Shown here piece by piece: positions 18,521 through 24,909 of a stretch of 32,472 nt of DNA. The notes under the pieces are model-generated. The model saw nothing but the letters and a program-made list of their open reading frames with translations, was not told the origin of the DNA and searched no databases. Source of the stretch: Nitrospirota bacterium (GTDB lineage: Bacteria; Nitrospirota; Thermodesulfovibrionia; Thermodesulfovibrionales; UBA6898); the NCBI GenBank assembly GCA_021811105.1, contig JAJZPM010000045.1:1-32472 (forward strand), given 5' to 3'. How positions within the stretch are numbered: position 1 is the first letter of the stretch; each line of letters starts with the position of its first letter. The position numbers were made by a program, and so were the translations under genes.

Positions 18521-18552
18521 GGTAGAAAACCGCCAAATGGCGGAAATCTACC
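18521..18552. repeat. Palindromic hairpin repeat, copy 1
   Basis: The outer stem GGTAGA/TCTACC and inner stem CCGCC/GGCGG flank an AAAT loop, with a short mismatch of A residues between them. The core reads CGCCAAATGGCG. Confidence 0.75.
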
Positions 18553-18623
18553 CCCTTGTATGCCTACGGAAGTATTATCGGGCTTCACCATAATGAAGAA
18601 TGAACCGGGAGCGGATCAGAGAA

Positions 18624-18661
18624 GGGGGTAGAAAAGTGCCAAATGGCATTTTTCTACCCCC
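18624..18661. repeat. Palindromic hairpin repeat, copy 2
   Basis: The 17-bp arms (GGGGGTAGAAAAGTGCC and its near-perfect complement, one G-U pair) close on an AAAT loop. The core reads TGCCAAATGGCA. Confidence 0.8.
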
Positions 18662-18789
18662 CTCTTTACGCCTTTGCCCTCCCTCGCTTCCATTTCATTC
18701 TGTCCTGAAACCTGTCCTTTGCTTGACAAAAAAATCGTAAGTTCAATCTGTTATCTTACTGTTGAGTAACAGCCGCAATCGTCCCACAC

Positions 18790-18825
18790 GGGGTAGAAAA
18801 AGGCCAAATGGCCCTTTTCTACCCC
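18790..18825. repeat. Palindromic hairpin repeat, copy 3
   Basis: The 16-nt arms (GGGGTAGAAAAAGGCC and complement, one non-Watson-Crick position) close on AAAT. The core reads GGCCAAATGGCC. Confidence 0.8.
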
Positions 18826-18875
18826 CCCGCCATGCCTATTTGAGGATATGTTTCGCATGAATTGTTTCACTATAT

Positions 18876-19204
18876 ATGTCAGTTTCACCATATGATAAAC
18901 CTTCAGATCTTCTTAGTCCCGGACATCAAAGAACAGAGCTTCCACCGGATGAGGCTATCCGTGCGATCCACTACCGGTTTTCTACCTGGCTGGAAGAGAG
19001 GCGGAGAGCGGCGGTGGGGTCTTCAGGGAGCTTGCTGGGTGGGTTAGTAGAGCCACCTCCGCGGGGGGGTAAAGAAATCATAAAATGCTGGTTTCTTTAC
19101 CCCTTCGTCAATGAGGTAATAACTGCCACATTTGGTGGAACCCATACACCCGCAATAGAACCACCGTTTCCAACCATCCCGGCGATATCTCCCGCTTCGC
19201 TTTC
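18876..19204 (+). CDS. Possible truncated hypothetical gene
   Basis: An ATG at 18876 opens a frame whose first ~75 residues (SPYDKPSDLLSPGHQ, EAIRAIHYRFSTWLEERRRAA) look like genuine protein. After about residue 90 it runs into sequence that matches a HicA remnant in another frame. It then continues antisense through the AbiEii gene to a stop at 19361. I read it as the 5' part of a gene cut off by rearrangement; the end given here is approximate. A fourth hairpin lies inside it. No known family is recognised and it may not be expressed. Confidence 0.3.
19066..19103. repeat. Diverged hairpin related to the upstream repeats, copy 4
   Basis: Arms GGGGTAAAGAAATCA and TGGTTTCTTTACCCC (14 of 15 pair) enclose an 8-nt loop. 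The outer stem resembles copies 1-3 (GGGGTAGAAA), but the GCCAAATGGC core is absent. Confidence 0.5.
19145..19195 (+). pseudogene. HicA toxin remnant (short copy)
   Basis: In the frame starting CGC at 19151 the translation is RNRTTVSNHPGDIS, which matches the TVPNHPGDI segment near the C-terminus of HicA-type mRNA interferases. It breaks off after ~15 residues. The DNA is nearly identical over ~45 bp to the longer remnant at 21641 onward. Confidence 0.6.
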
Positions 19205-19237
19205 AGCAAGCCTCGGCCAAAGCGCCCGGATTCAAAA
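19202..19237. repeat. Cassette-boundary repeat, copy A
   Basis: This copy carries TTCAGCAAGCCTCGGCCA and then AGCGCCCGGATTCAAAA. It overlaps the stop codon of the AbiEii-like gene (19232-19234). Related copies are at 21921-21961 and 22888-22920. Confidence 0.7.
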
Positions 19238-20659
19238 CTTTGTAGTCACATACATGCCGGTGCGGCCGGGGCAAGGATATCCTTGCTTATTCTTATGCTG
19301 GTTCAGGGATGAGTCCATTGCTTTATGCGTAAACTGTCTTCCGCAGACGATGCACCTATAAACATACTTAGGGCCATAGCCGGATGATGTGCTCCTTCTG
19401 CTTGTTGATTTGATCCGTTGAGGCCGTAGGCTGCCAATCCCCTCCGTTCGCATTGTTGTAAGTGGAGCAGAAAGCGGACCTACAGCGCTAAGCTCTACTG
19501 CATATTTAGGCGTAAATGGGATCTTTGTCACCTCGGCGCCTTGAATACGGTCGACTCTGTATGATCTATCTGCCCTGGTATCGTGCTTCACAGCATACAG
19601 AAGAAGATTGCCGTCGCGCGTGCGCCTCAGGGAATAAGGCTCGATGAGTCGTCTGCTCCCCTGGTAAGCCAAATTAACGCACAATCTATTTGCTGCTGCA
19701 TATCGTATTATCTCCATTGGCGCTGCAGTGTGCCATGCCGTTGCCATTACCGGCGGTTTCCATGTTGTATCGATTGCCTGCCCTCCTGCTGATATTGAAG
19801 GAGGGGCTTCTTTTTCAACTGCTCGGTACAGCCATTCAAAAACCTCCGGCAGCTCCTGCCAGAACTGATCAAAAGGCGGCAAAACAGGCACCTGATGGCC
19901 CAGCATGTTTTCCCACTCAGATACCAGTTCCGCCCGCTCCGGTTTGCTCTCAAGCATCTCCATGGTAGGAACCGATAAGCCTTTGAATGCACACTTTGCT
20001 TCGAGGATGCTCAGAATTTTCTCGCGGCCCTGCCTCGTGCTGTCATGCCTGTAGAGATGGATCACGTCATAGAGGTCTCTCGGCCTTAGCTGTTCGCCCA
20101 ACGCCCTGATCTTTTCTGCAAAGACCTCTTCAAAGCAATAGCAGGGAACATGAATCCCTCCTGCAGGGGTGTCGGAGTATGGATGGGATACTTCGCGACT
20201 GACAGGATCGGACACTAATACCTCATCGTCTGTGAGGTCCAGTTTGATGCGGGGAAGATCGCCGCCCGGCCGCAGCGGTCCCCTATAAGCAATCCTTCCC
20301 TGAACGGATATCTTGCCTCTTGGATTTGTGTAAACATCAAACCTGATCAGATCGCGCGGAATCTCGATACCTGATGCATCATAAACCCAATCAGCTATTT
20401 CCCTGAACGCATTAATCAGAAAGTCTTGATCCTGATGCTTAGCATCTGTCAGGGTAAAGTCCAGGTCTTCAGAGAATCGGTAGGTTTCAAAATAACATTT
20501 CTTGAGGCATGTACCTCCTTTGAATGCCCAGCTTGCGCTGAGATCTTCGTGCTGCGAAATTCCTGCCAGCAGCCAGCCAAGCATATAGTCTTTCTCGATG
20601 ACATTTATAGCTAGGCCGAACTCCCTTGAGAAATCCATTATCTCCTGTCGGTCTATCAC
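19232..20659 (-). CDS. AbiEii-like nucleotidyltransferase toxin fused to a WYL-like domain and zinc-knuckle tail
   Basis: Residues 1-285 form the AbiEii/type IV toxin nucleotidyltransferase. The GGT at 48-50, SEDLDF with the paired Asp at 65 and 67, and RDLYDV at 194-199 are its hallmarks. AbiEii toxins transfer nucleotides to RNA or nucleotide acceptors and block growth, usually on phage infection. Unusually, residues ~313-390 (EIIRYAAANRLCVNLAY, RLIEPYSLRR, SYRVDRIQGAEV) read as a WYL-type ligand-sensing domain. The tail has CIVC (436-439), His454 and Cys463, a possible zinc knuckle. Start is GTG 20659, 1 nt after the antitoxin stop. At 475 residues it is well above the usual ~300. Confidence 0.8.
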   Translation of the reverse strand: MIDRQEIMDFSREFGLAINVIEKDYMLGWLLAGISQHEDLSASWAFKGGTCLKKCYFETYRFSEDLDFTLTDAKHQDQDFLINAFREIADWVYDASGIEIPRDLIRFDVYTNPRGKISVQGRIAYRGPLRPGGDLPRIKLDLTDDEVLVSDPVSREVSHPYSDTPAGGIHVPCYCFEEVFAEKIRALGEQLRPRDLYDVIHLYRHDSTRQGREKILSILEAKCAFKGLSVPTMEMLESKPERAELVSEWENMLGHQVPVLPPFDQFWQELPEVFEWLYRAVEKEAPPSISAGGQAIDTTWKPPVMATAWHTAAPMEIIRYAAANRLCVNLAYQGSRRLIEPYSLRRTRDGNLLLYAVKHDTRADRSYRVDRIQGAEVTKIPFTPKYAVELSAVGPLSAPLTTMRTEGIGSLRPQRIKSTSRRSTSSGYGPKYVYRCIVCGRQFTHKAMDSSLNQHKNKQGYPCPGRTGMYVTTKF

Positions 20660-20660
20660 A

Positions 20661-21467
20661 TCAATTCTCCTTTATCCAGCTTTGCGGAATCCAAAGCCTC
20701 CAGCGCGTTACCAATCTGTCCGCAGGAAGCGAAGGATCAAGCCTCACATTTCCTTTTGTAAGACTGGCTCTGCAGTCGTTTATGGCTGCCTCCTGGTCCG
20801 GCGCATAACGTTCCAGCAGGAACCCAAGACGCTTAAACACAGCGCCATTGTCCAGCCGTCTGGCATAATCTATCAGGAGTTGAATATTCTTGTTCTCTGA
20901 CTTCAGGTAGCTCAGGAATATGTCCGCTGTTGGCCGTATCCCTCCGCCAAGCTTCGGATCAGCCAGCATGTCGAGGATCGTGCGGGTTGGATCAGAGACC
21001 GACACCTTAACCTGTCCTTTCCACACCGGCTTTGTCCCAAAGAGCGCCTTCTCCGATATTGTGCGCAGCATGAAACTTGTACCCTTGATCACAGGGGCAC
21101 GGTCTCTTGGCTTCTGAGTTGTCAGGACAACAACAGTACGGAAAATCTGCTCTGTAAGGTCCCAATATTCGGCAGCGCCCCATCCTCCGATATAGCAGGG
21201 CGAGAATAACCGGTCGGCGATAATCCAGGGATCTTCAAGGGGAACATCAGACGTGCGGGACTCAAGCGGCACTCGTACATACAAGCCCCGGCGCACGCGG
21301 GAAATCCATCCCTTCTTTGCCCAGCGGGAAAGCATCTTCGCTGCGTCGGGCGAAGAGACGTTCAGGATGTCGGCAGCATCCTTGACCGAGATCGTGCCTT
21401 TCGTCTCCCGGAAGATTTCCGAGAGCCTTTCCCTGTCTTTCTTTCCTATGCCCGCCAAGGTTTTCAT
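20661..21467 (-). CDS. AbiEi-family winged-helix antitoxin
   Basis: The 268-residue protein begins with a winged helix (residues ~10-70: TISVKDAADILNVSSPDAAKMLSRWAKKGWISRVRRGLYV), the antitoxin_4-like domain of AbiEi. The C-terminal half (PWIIADRLFSPCYIGGWGAAEYWDLTEQ, KVSVSDPTRTILDML) is the second antitoxin domain. In characterised AbiE systems AbiEi neutralises AbiEii without stable binding and represses its own promoter cooperatively at inverted repeats. Here a palindrome (21496-21510) lies just upstream of the start. The toxin gene starts 1 nt after this gene ends, so the two are translationally coupled. It appears intact. Confidence 0.85.
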   Translation of the reverse strand: MKTLAGIGKKDRERLSEIFRETKGTISVKDAADILNVSSPDAAKMLSRWAKKGWISRVRRGLYVRVPLESRTSDVPLEDPWIIADRLFSPCYIGGWGAAEYWDLTEQIFRTVVVLTTQKPRDRAPVIKGTSFMLRTISEKALFGTKPVWKGQVKVSVSDPTRTILDMLADPKLGGGIRPTADIFLSYLKSENKNIQLLIDYARRLDNGAVFKRLGFLLERYAPDQEAAINDCRASLTKGNVRLDPSLPADRLVTRWRLWIPQSWIKEN

Positions 21468-21495
21468 AGTATATTAAAAGAGTAATACTTCATCT

Positions 21496-21510
21496 TATAG
21501 TTGAACTATA
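21496..21510. promoter_or_regulatory. Inverted repeat upstream of abiEi, likely operator
   Basis: TATAGTT-G-AACTATA is a perfect 7-1-7 palindrome 29 bp upstream of the AbiEi start. A TATAAT-like box lies a further ~20 bp upstream on the minus strand, so the palindrome overlaps the transcription start area, where an autorepressor would bind. Confidence 0.55.
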
Positions 21511-21557
21511 GCACATTATATATACTAAAGTTAAGTAGCAAATGATATATGAGAAGG

Positions 21558-21589
21558 GTAATAATTCAATGAATACATTGAATTATTAC
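21558..21589. repeat. Perfect 14-bp inverted repeat with 4-nt loop
   Basis: GTAATAATTCAATG and its exact complement are separated by AATA. The arms are A/T-rich and no U-tract follows, so this is more likely a protein-binding site or mobile-element end than a terminator. Confidence 0.7.
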
Positions 21590-21633
21590 GCATAAGATAT
21601 CCTGGTTCGCTTTGCAACGCTTCAGGCTGCTTC

Positions 21634-21753
21634 AGCAAAGTCACCCGCAAAAGAACCACCGTTCCCAACCATCCAGGCGATATCCCTCAAGGTACCTTGC
21701 GAGCCATCCTGAAACAGGCTGATCTTCCCATTGAGGAATTTCTGAAGTTATAG
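21634..21753 (+). pseudogene. hicA: HicA toxin C-terminal remnant (long copy)
   Basis: The frame beginning near 21634 reads SKVTRKRTTVPNHPGDIPQG, then TLRAILKQADLPIEEFLKL and a TAG at 21751-21753. This is the typical C-terminus of HicA mRNA interferases. The N-terminal half with the catalytic GSH motif is missing and no start codon is in place. No hicB antitoxin is nearby. The remnant is about 40 codons, half a normal HicA. Confidence 0.75.
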
Positions 21754-21920
21754 CGCACAGAACATTCCGGCACTGGCAAGGGACCGGTCGATTCGACCTC
21801 ATGCCAAGGGCAAGCACATGCCTTTCCGCCCCGGCGGACTCTCCGTGGAGAGCGCTCCTCCGATGCTTGTCCTTTTTACTCGCCGGTTAGTGTGGTGGGC
21901 GCCTTGCGAGGAATGAAAAC

Positions 21921-21961
21921 TTCAGCAAGCCTCGGCCAAGCGCCGGGGAAATGATTTCAAA
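21921..21961. repeat. Cassette-boundary repeat, copy B
   Basis: The copy begins TTCAGCAAGCCTCGGCCA and continues AGCGCCGGGG, with a short insertion before TTTCAAA. It lies between the HicA remnant and the metallophosphoesterase gene. Confidence 0.7.
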
Positions 21962-22033
21962 TGGACAAATAGAAGAAGGTCGTTCATAATGATGCATTCA
22001 GATGCTCAATAAACGGAGTTGTCTTAAGGTGAA

Positions 22034-22855
22034 ATGAAAATAGTTTTCCTAACAGACCTCCACGGTGAGGTATGGAAGTATGACAGGTTGCTTAAGGCAG
22101 CACGTGATTTCCGGGCAGATACGGTCATCAACGGCGGCGACATGCTGCCAAAGACCGGGAATCTTTTTGATCAAGACAAGTTTATAACCGGATATCTGGA
22201 GAAACATTTCAAGAAAGCTGCCGAGCTTGGGATCTCTTATCTCTGCTATCTTGGCAATGACGATCTCAGAATCTTTGATGATCTCTTTGAGAGGACCTGC
22301 GAGAAATACCGTGGTGTGGTAAACCTGGCACAGCGGAAATACGATATCGGGAAGTTCGAGTTCATTGGCATGAACTGGGTCGTAGATTATCCTTTCAGGC
22401 TGAAAGACCGGTGCAGGATGGATACCAAAGACTATGACTTCCAGAGGCAGTACGGGAAAGGCCTCCTATCAACGCAAGACGGATTTGAAGAACTGCCAGA
22501 CTGGGTCGCTACAGCGAGAACACTGCCTACAATAGAAGATGAGCTGGATCGGCTGCCAAAGCCAAAGAATATGTCGCAGAGCATATATGTGATTCATATG
22601 CCGCCCCACAGGTTAGGGCTTGATGTATGTGCCAATGGTTCAGAAGTCGGATCAAAGGCTATTTATAATTTCCTGGAAAGAAAACAGCCGATGCTTTCTC
22701 TTCACGGACATATTCATGAATCCCCGGAGACCAGCGGAGTTTGGCATGCAAAACTCGGCAAAACGCTCTGTATCCAGCCCGGCCAGCTCACCCCTTTTAT
22801 GTATGTGACCATCGATCTTGAGACAATGGAGTTTGAAAGGCATACAGAGTATTGA
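22034..22855 (+). CDS. Calcineurin-like metallophosphoesterase
   Basis: The 273-residue protein carries the full set of dimetal phosphoesterase motifs: D8-x-H10 (TDLHG), GGD at 34-36, GND at 74-76 (GNH/GND variant of the third motif), His188 in VIHMPPH, and GHIH at 225-228. The family cleaves phosphomono- or diesters; this sequence does not show whether the substrate is a cyclic nucleotide, nucleic acid or protein. There is no signal peptide, so it should be cytoplasmic. AAGGTG lies close to the ATG at 22034. It stands alone between two boundary repeats like an independent cassette. A role in defence is inferred only from location. Confidence 0.85.
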   Translation: MKIVFLTDLHGEVWKYDRLLKAARDFRADTVINGGDMLPKTGNLFDQDKFITGYLEKHFKKAAELGISYLCYLGNDDLRIFDDLFERTCEKYRGVVNLAQRKYDIGKFEFIGMNWVVDYPFRLKDRCRMDTKDYDFQRQYGKGLLSTQDGFEELPDWVATARTLPTIEDELDRLPKPKNMSQSIYVIHMPPHRLGLDVCANGSEVGSKAIYNFLERKQPMLSLHGHIHESPETSGVWHAKLGKTLCIQPGQLTPFMYVTIDLETMEFERHTEY

Positions 22856-22887
22856 ACGGTGCCGTTGCTTATCCTGCCGTGAATACC

Positions 22888-22920
22888 TGCAAGCCTCGGC
22901 CAAGCGCCCGGGATTCAAAA
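22888..22920. repeat. Cassette-boundary repeat, copy C
   Basis: GCAAGCCTCGGCCAAGCG is followed by CCCGGGATTCAAAA. It ends 2 bp before the stop codon of the ImmA/IrrE gene (22923-22925), much as copy A meets the stop of AbiEii. Confidence 0.7.
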
Positions 22921-22922
22921 TG

Positions 22923-23771
22923 TCACTTTCTGAACTTCATGTAGCCGTCGAGCTCGCCATAATCGTCAGGGTCGTCATCGTAGACTTCTTCATCGTCTTC
23001 CTCGTGGTCGACGAACAAGAATGTCAGGACATGGTTATACGTACTCGATCCGATGGACATTTCCATGACCTTCGATGAATTTCTGAACTTTGAATCACCA
23101 GTCCAGGCATTCGAAGGGACTTCATTAAATGAATCCGGGATAGCAGTCCCTTTGAAGAAATCGTATGCAAACGAATCTTTATGAACAGGGCTCCCAGGCC
23201 TTACGTCGAGGAAATACTTGAACTCTTCTCCAATATGGAACCAGTTTATTCTTGAATTCTCCGAGTATACCATTGCATATTCAGGCTTAAAGGTAATACA
23301 TCTCATGCCCGTCGCTGTCAACGATGTACCGAATTCTGCGCAGAGGGCATCAAGCAGGCTCTTGCTCAGGTCCTTGTACTGGACACGTTTTTTGAAATGC
23401 TCTTCAGGCATCAACAGTTCAGATGCAAACCAGTTTGCTTCAAACTCCCTATTGTCAGCCTTCCCAAAACTGGAAATGTCTTTATCAGAACACTGAAACG
23501 ACGTCCGCTCAGGAGTGATATGTCCCGGAATTGTAAAGTGCCCAAGCTCGTGAGCGACTGTGAATTTCTTTCTACTTGGTTCCCGGAGAGCCTTCTTAAC
23601 TGAAATCAACGCCTCTCCGTCAACTACCAAGAGCATTCCCGTGTAACCCTCGGCATCGTCCTCGCTGACCTCAATGCCCTTCTGAATTGCTATCTCTACC
23701 GGGTCAACAGGAATCTTGGTGTAATTTATCTCTTTGCGGAGTTGTGCTGCATATGAGGCTGAACCTTTCAT
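22923..23771 (-). CDS. ImmA/IrrE-family metallopeptidase
   Basis: The 282-residue protein has the zinc-peptidase motif HELGH (His74, Glu75, His78) and downstream the family segment REFEANWFASELLMP, whose Glu completes the zinc site. In ICEBs1 and Deinococcus relatives such peptidases cleave an XRE-type repressor after a stress or DNA-damage signal. The partner XRE gene is directly upstream and overlaps by 4 nt, so the pair is translationally coupled. The C-terminus after residue ~255 is a very acidic tail (HEEDDEEVYDDDPDD), which may aid protein contacts. The catalytic residues are present, so it should be active. The likely substrate is the neighbouring repressor. Confidence 0.88.
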   Translation of the reverse strand: MKGSASYAAQLRKEINYTKIPVDPVEIAIQKGIEVSEDDAEGYTGMLLVVDGEALISVKKALREPSRKKFTVAHELGHFTIPGHITPERTSFQCSDKDISSFGKADNREFEANWFASELLMPEEHFKKRVQYKDLSKSLLDALCAEFGTSLTATGMRCITFKPEYAMVYSENSRINWFHIGEEFKYFLDVRPGSPVHKDSFAYDFFKGTAIPDSFNEVPSNAWTGDSKFRNSSKVMEMSIGSSTYNHVLTFLFVDHEEDDEEVYDDDPDDYGELDGYMKFRK

Positions 23772-24121
23772 TTCTTGGGCGCCTTTTTGCTGGCCTTGTC
23801 TTTTAGATACGCTATATGGTCCATTATGGTGGCCCGGTCTTTCAGGGTAAACCCTTTAAAATCTCTGAATGCCATAGAAACTTCCTTGTCAATGAGAATG
23901 TCTTTTTCCTTGGAAGCTCCAAGAAGGTAGTCAGTTGTCACACCGAGGGCCTTCGCGAGTTTAAGCAGGGTCTCTGTTGAAGGTACTTTCTCTCCCTTTT
24001 CATACTGGTTTACAGCAGATGGCGAAACATCAATAAGCTCGGCAAGGCTTTTCTGGCTCAGGCCGGCAGCATCCCGGCGCTCTTTTATACGTTGACCGAT
24101 TAGCTTTCCTTCGATCTCCAC
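23768..24121 (-). CDS. XRE-family repressor (ImmR-like)
   Basis: This 117-residue protein has an HTH_3 domain near its N-terminus (IGQRIKERRDAAGLSQKSLAELIDVSPSAVNQYEKGEKVPSTETLLKLAKALGVTTDYLLG), then a short helical tail with lysines. GTG at 24121 is preferred because AAAGGAGG lies 4-5 nt upstream; the open frame continues to 24229, but that part overlaps the operator. It is the probable repressor of both itself and the divergent ubiquitin-like operon, since a perfect inverted repeat overlaps the opposing promoter. The overlapping ImmA/IrrE gene probably encodes its inactivating protease. This follows a well known switch design, but the wiring here is inferred. Confidence 0.88.
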   Translation of the reverse strand: MEIEGKLIGQRIKERRDAAGLSQKSLAELIDVSPSAVNQYEKGEKVPSTETLLKLAKALGVTTDYLLGASKEKDILIDKEVSMAFRDFKGFTLKDRATIMDHIAYLKDKASKKAPKK

Positions 24122-24210
24122 AGGTCCTCCTTTCTTAATGGCCTTTTTCTTATTATATTGCTCAGCCTGTTTCAGGTCAATTAAAAAATAACCTGTAGTT
24201 AACTTTTCTC

Positions 24211-24239
24211 TTGACATTAACTTAACCATAGGTTAAGAT
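24211..24239 (+). promoter_or_regulatory. Promoter of the ubiquitin-like operon with embedded operator
   Basis: TTGACA (24211-24216) and TAAGAT (24234-24239) are spaced by exactly 17 bp. The perfect inverted repeat CTTAACC-ATA-GGTTAAG (24221-24237) fills the spacer and reaches into the -10 box. Further TTAACC or GTTAA half-sites lie near 24190-24202 and 24243-24250. A bound repressor would block polymerase. AGGAGG at 24261-24266 serves the first gene. Confidence 0.75.
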
Positions 24240-24274
24240 GTTATTAACCTAATGCAGCAAAGGAGGATTCGAAG

Positions 24275-24550
24275 ATGTCAGACGAAAAGAAGGAACACAA
24301 CGAGAAGAAGCCCGAGGAGCATCCTGTCTTCCACTACACAGTGGACGACGAGCCGCAAACGACAAGTGAGCACGTCCTTACACCCAAAGACATTCTGGAG
24401 AAAGCCGACTTGAACCCTGCCACATACTATCTCGTCCAGATCAGGGGCAACGAACAGGTGCCCTACAAGGACAAATACGATGAGCAGATTCACATGCACC
24501 AGCATATGACCTTCATTTCTGTATTCATCGGCGATACCCCGGTCTCGTGA
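24275..24550 (+). CDS. Single-domain ubiquitin-like protein (Multi_ubiq type)
   Basis: The 91-residue product has a charged N-terminal tail (residues 1-17) and then one beta-grasp domain of the bacterial multiubiquitin type: VFHYTVDDEPQTTSEHVLT, PKDILEKADLNPATYYLVQI, then IHMHQHMTFISVFIG. It is probably the modifier or signal protein of the operon. Many relatives have several tandem domains; this one has a single copy. The C-terminus ends GDTPVS, so there is no diglycine, and no further residues are available to be trimmed to one. AGGAGG lies 8 nt upstream of the ATG. The stop codon overlaps the start of the next gene (TGATG). Confidence 0.78.
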   Translation: MSDEKKEHNEKKPEEHPVFHYTVDDEPQTTSEHVLTPKDILEKADLNPATYYLVQIRGNEQVPYKDKYDEQIHMHQHMTFISVFIGDTPVS

Positions 24551-24909
24551 TGGCAAAGGCAGATTTCATCAGTCAACTGACGGAGATTGGGTACACAGTC
24601 GAAGAGCTTGGAGACGACAAAATTGCCTTTCCTTATGAAATACCGGCAGGGCGCTTTAAAGGTCAAACGATAAAGCTCGGCTTTAACGCACCTGCCGATT
24701 TCCCTGTGTCGTCACCTTCAGGCCCGCACCTGACACCTCATTTGCTTCCGATGAACGCAGGAGCTCCGGCACATCCCGCACGAGTGGCCGATAGCAATTT
24801 TGGTCCCGAATGGCAATACTGGAGCAGGCCCTTTCTCAAATGGGCGGAAACAAACAAGACAGCTAAAGATTATATGCGGTACATCCGCCATCTCTTCGAG
24901 ACGCAATGA
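24550..24909 (+). CDS. E2-fold (UBC-like) protein, Prok-E2_E type, lacking cysteine
   Basis: The 119-residue protein resembles the prokaryotic E2 group found beside multiubiquitin and JAB-E1 genes. It has an N-terminal helix, a strand region (KIAFPYEIPAGRFKGQTIKLGF), the segment FPVSSPSGPHLTPHLLP, a histidine pair region (APAHPARVADSNF), then GPEWQYWSRPFLKWAET and the final helix KDYMRYIRHLF. In classical E2s a catalytic Cys follows the HPN-like motif. Here the complete protein contains no cysteine, so it cannot form a ubiquitin thioester. It may act as a scaffold, like eukaryotic UEV proteins, or use another chemistry. The ATG overlaps the Ubl stop by 1 nt; its stop overlaps the next ATG by 4 nt. 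Confidence 0.72.
   Translation: MAKADFISQLTEIGYTVEELGDDKIAFPYEIPAGRFKGQTIKLGFNAPADFPVSSPSGPHLTPHLLPMNAGAPAHPARVADSNFGPEWQYWSRPFLKWAETNKTAKDYMRYIRHLFETQ

Larger units (their letters stand above)
18408..18875. other. Gene-poor region carrying hairpin repeats
   Basis: No gene is supported here. The region contains three related hairpins (listed separately), two copies of TTCACCATAATGAA (18473-18486 and 18584-18597) and two copies of CCGCAATCGTCCC (18429-18441 and 18773-18785). Roughly the same unit, short leader motif plus hairpin, has been repeated, so the stretch looks like a small array of non-coding repeats. Confidence 0.6.
21511..22033. other. Intergenic scar region between the AbiE and metallophosphoesterase cassettes
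   Basis: Some 520 bp without an intact gene. It contains a perfect 14-bp inverted repeat (21558-21589), a HicA C-terminal remnant (21634-21753) and copy B of the boundary repeat (21921-21961). Bases 21754-21920 are G+C-rich and show no motif I recognise. It reads as the debris of recombination. Confidence 0.6.

Noticed and set aside
18521-18825. Possible CRISPR array
   Set aside because: Only three or four units occur, spacing is irregular, the repeat is itself a long hairpin with varying bases, and no cas gene is present.
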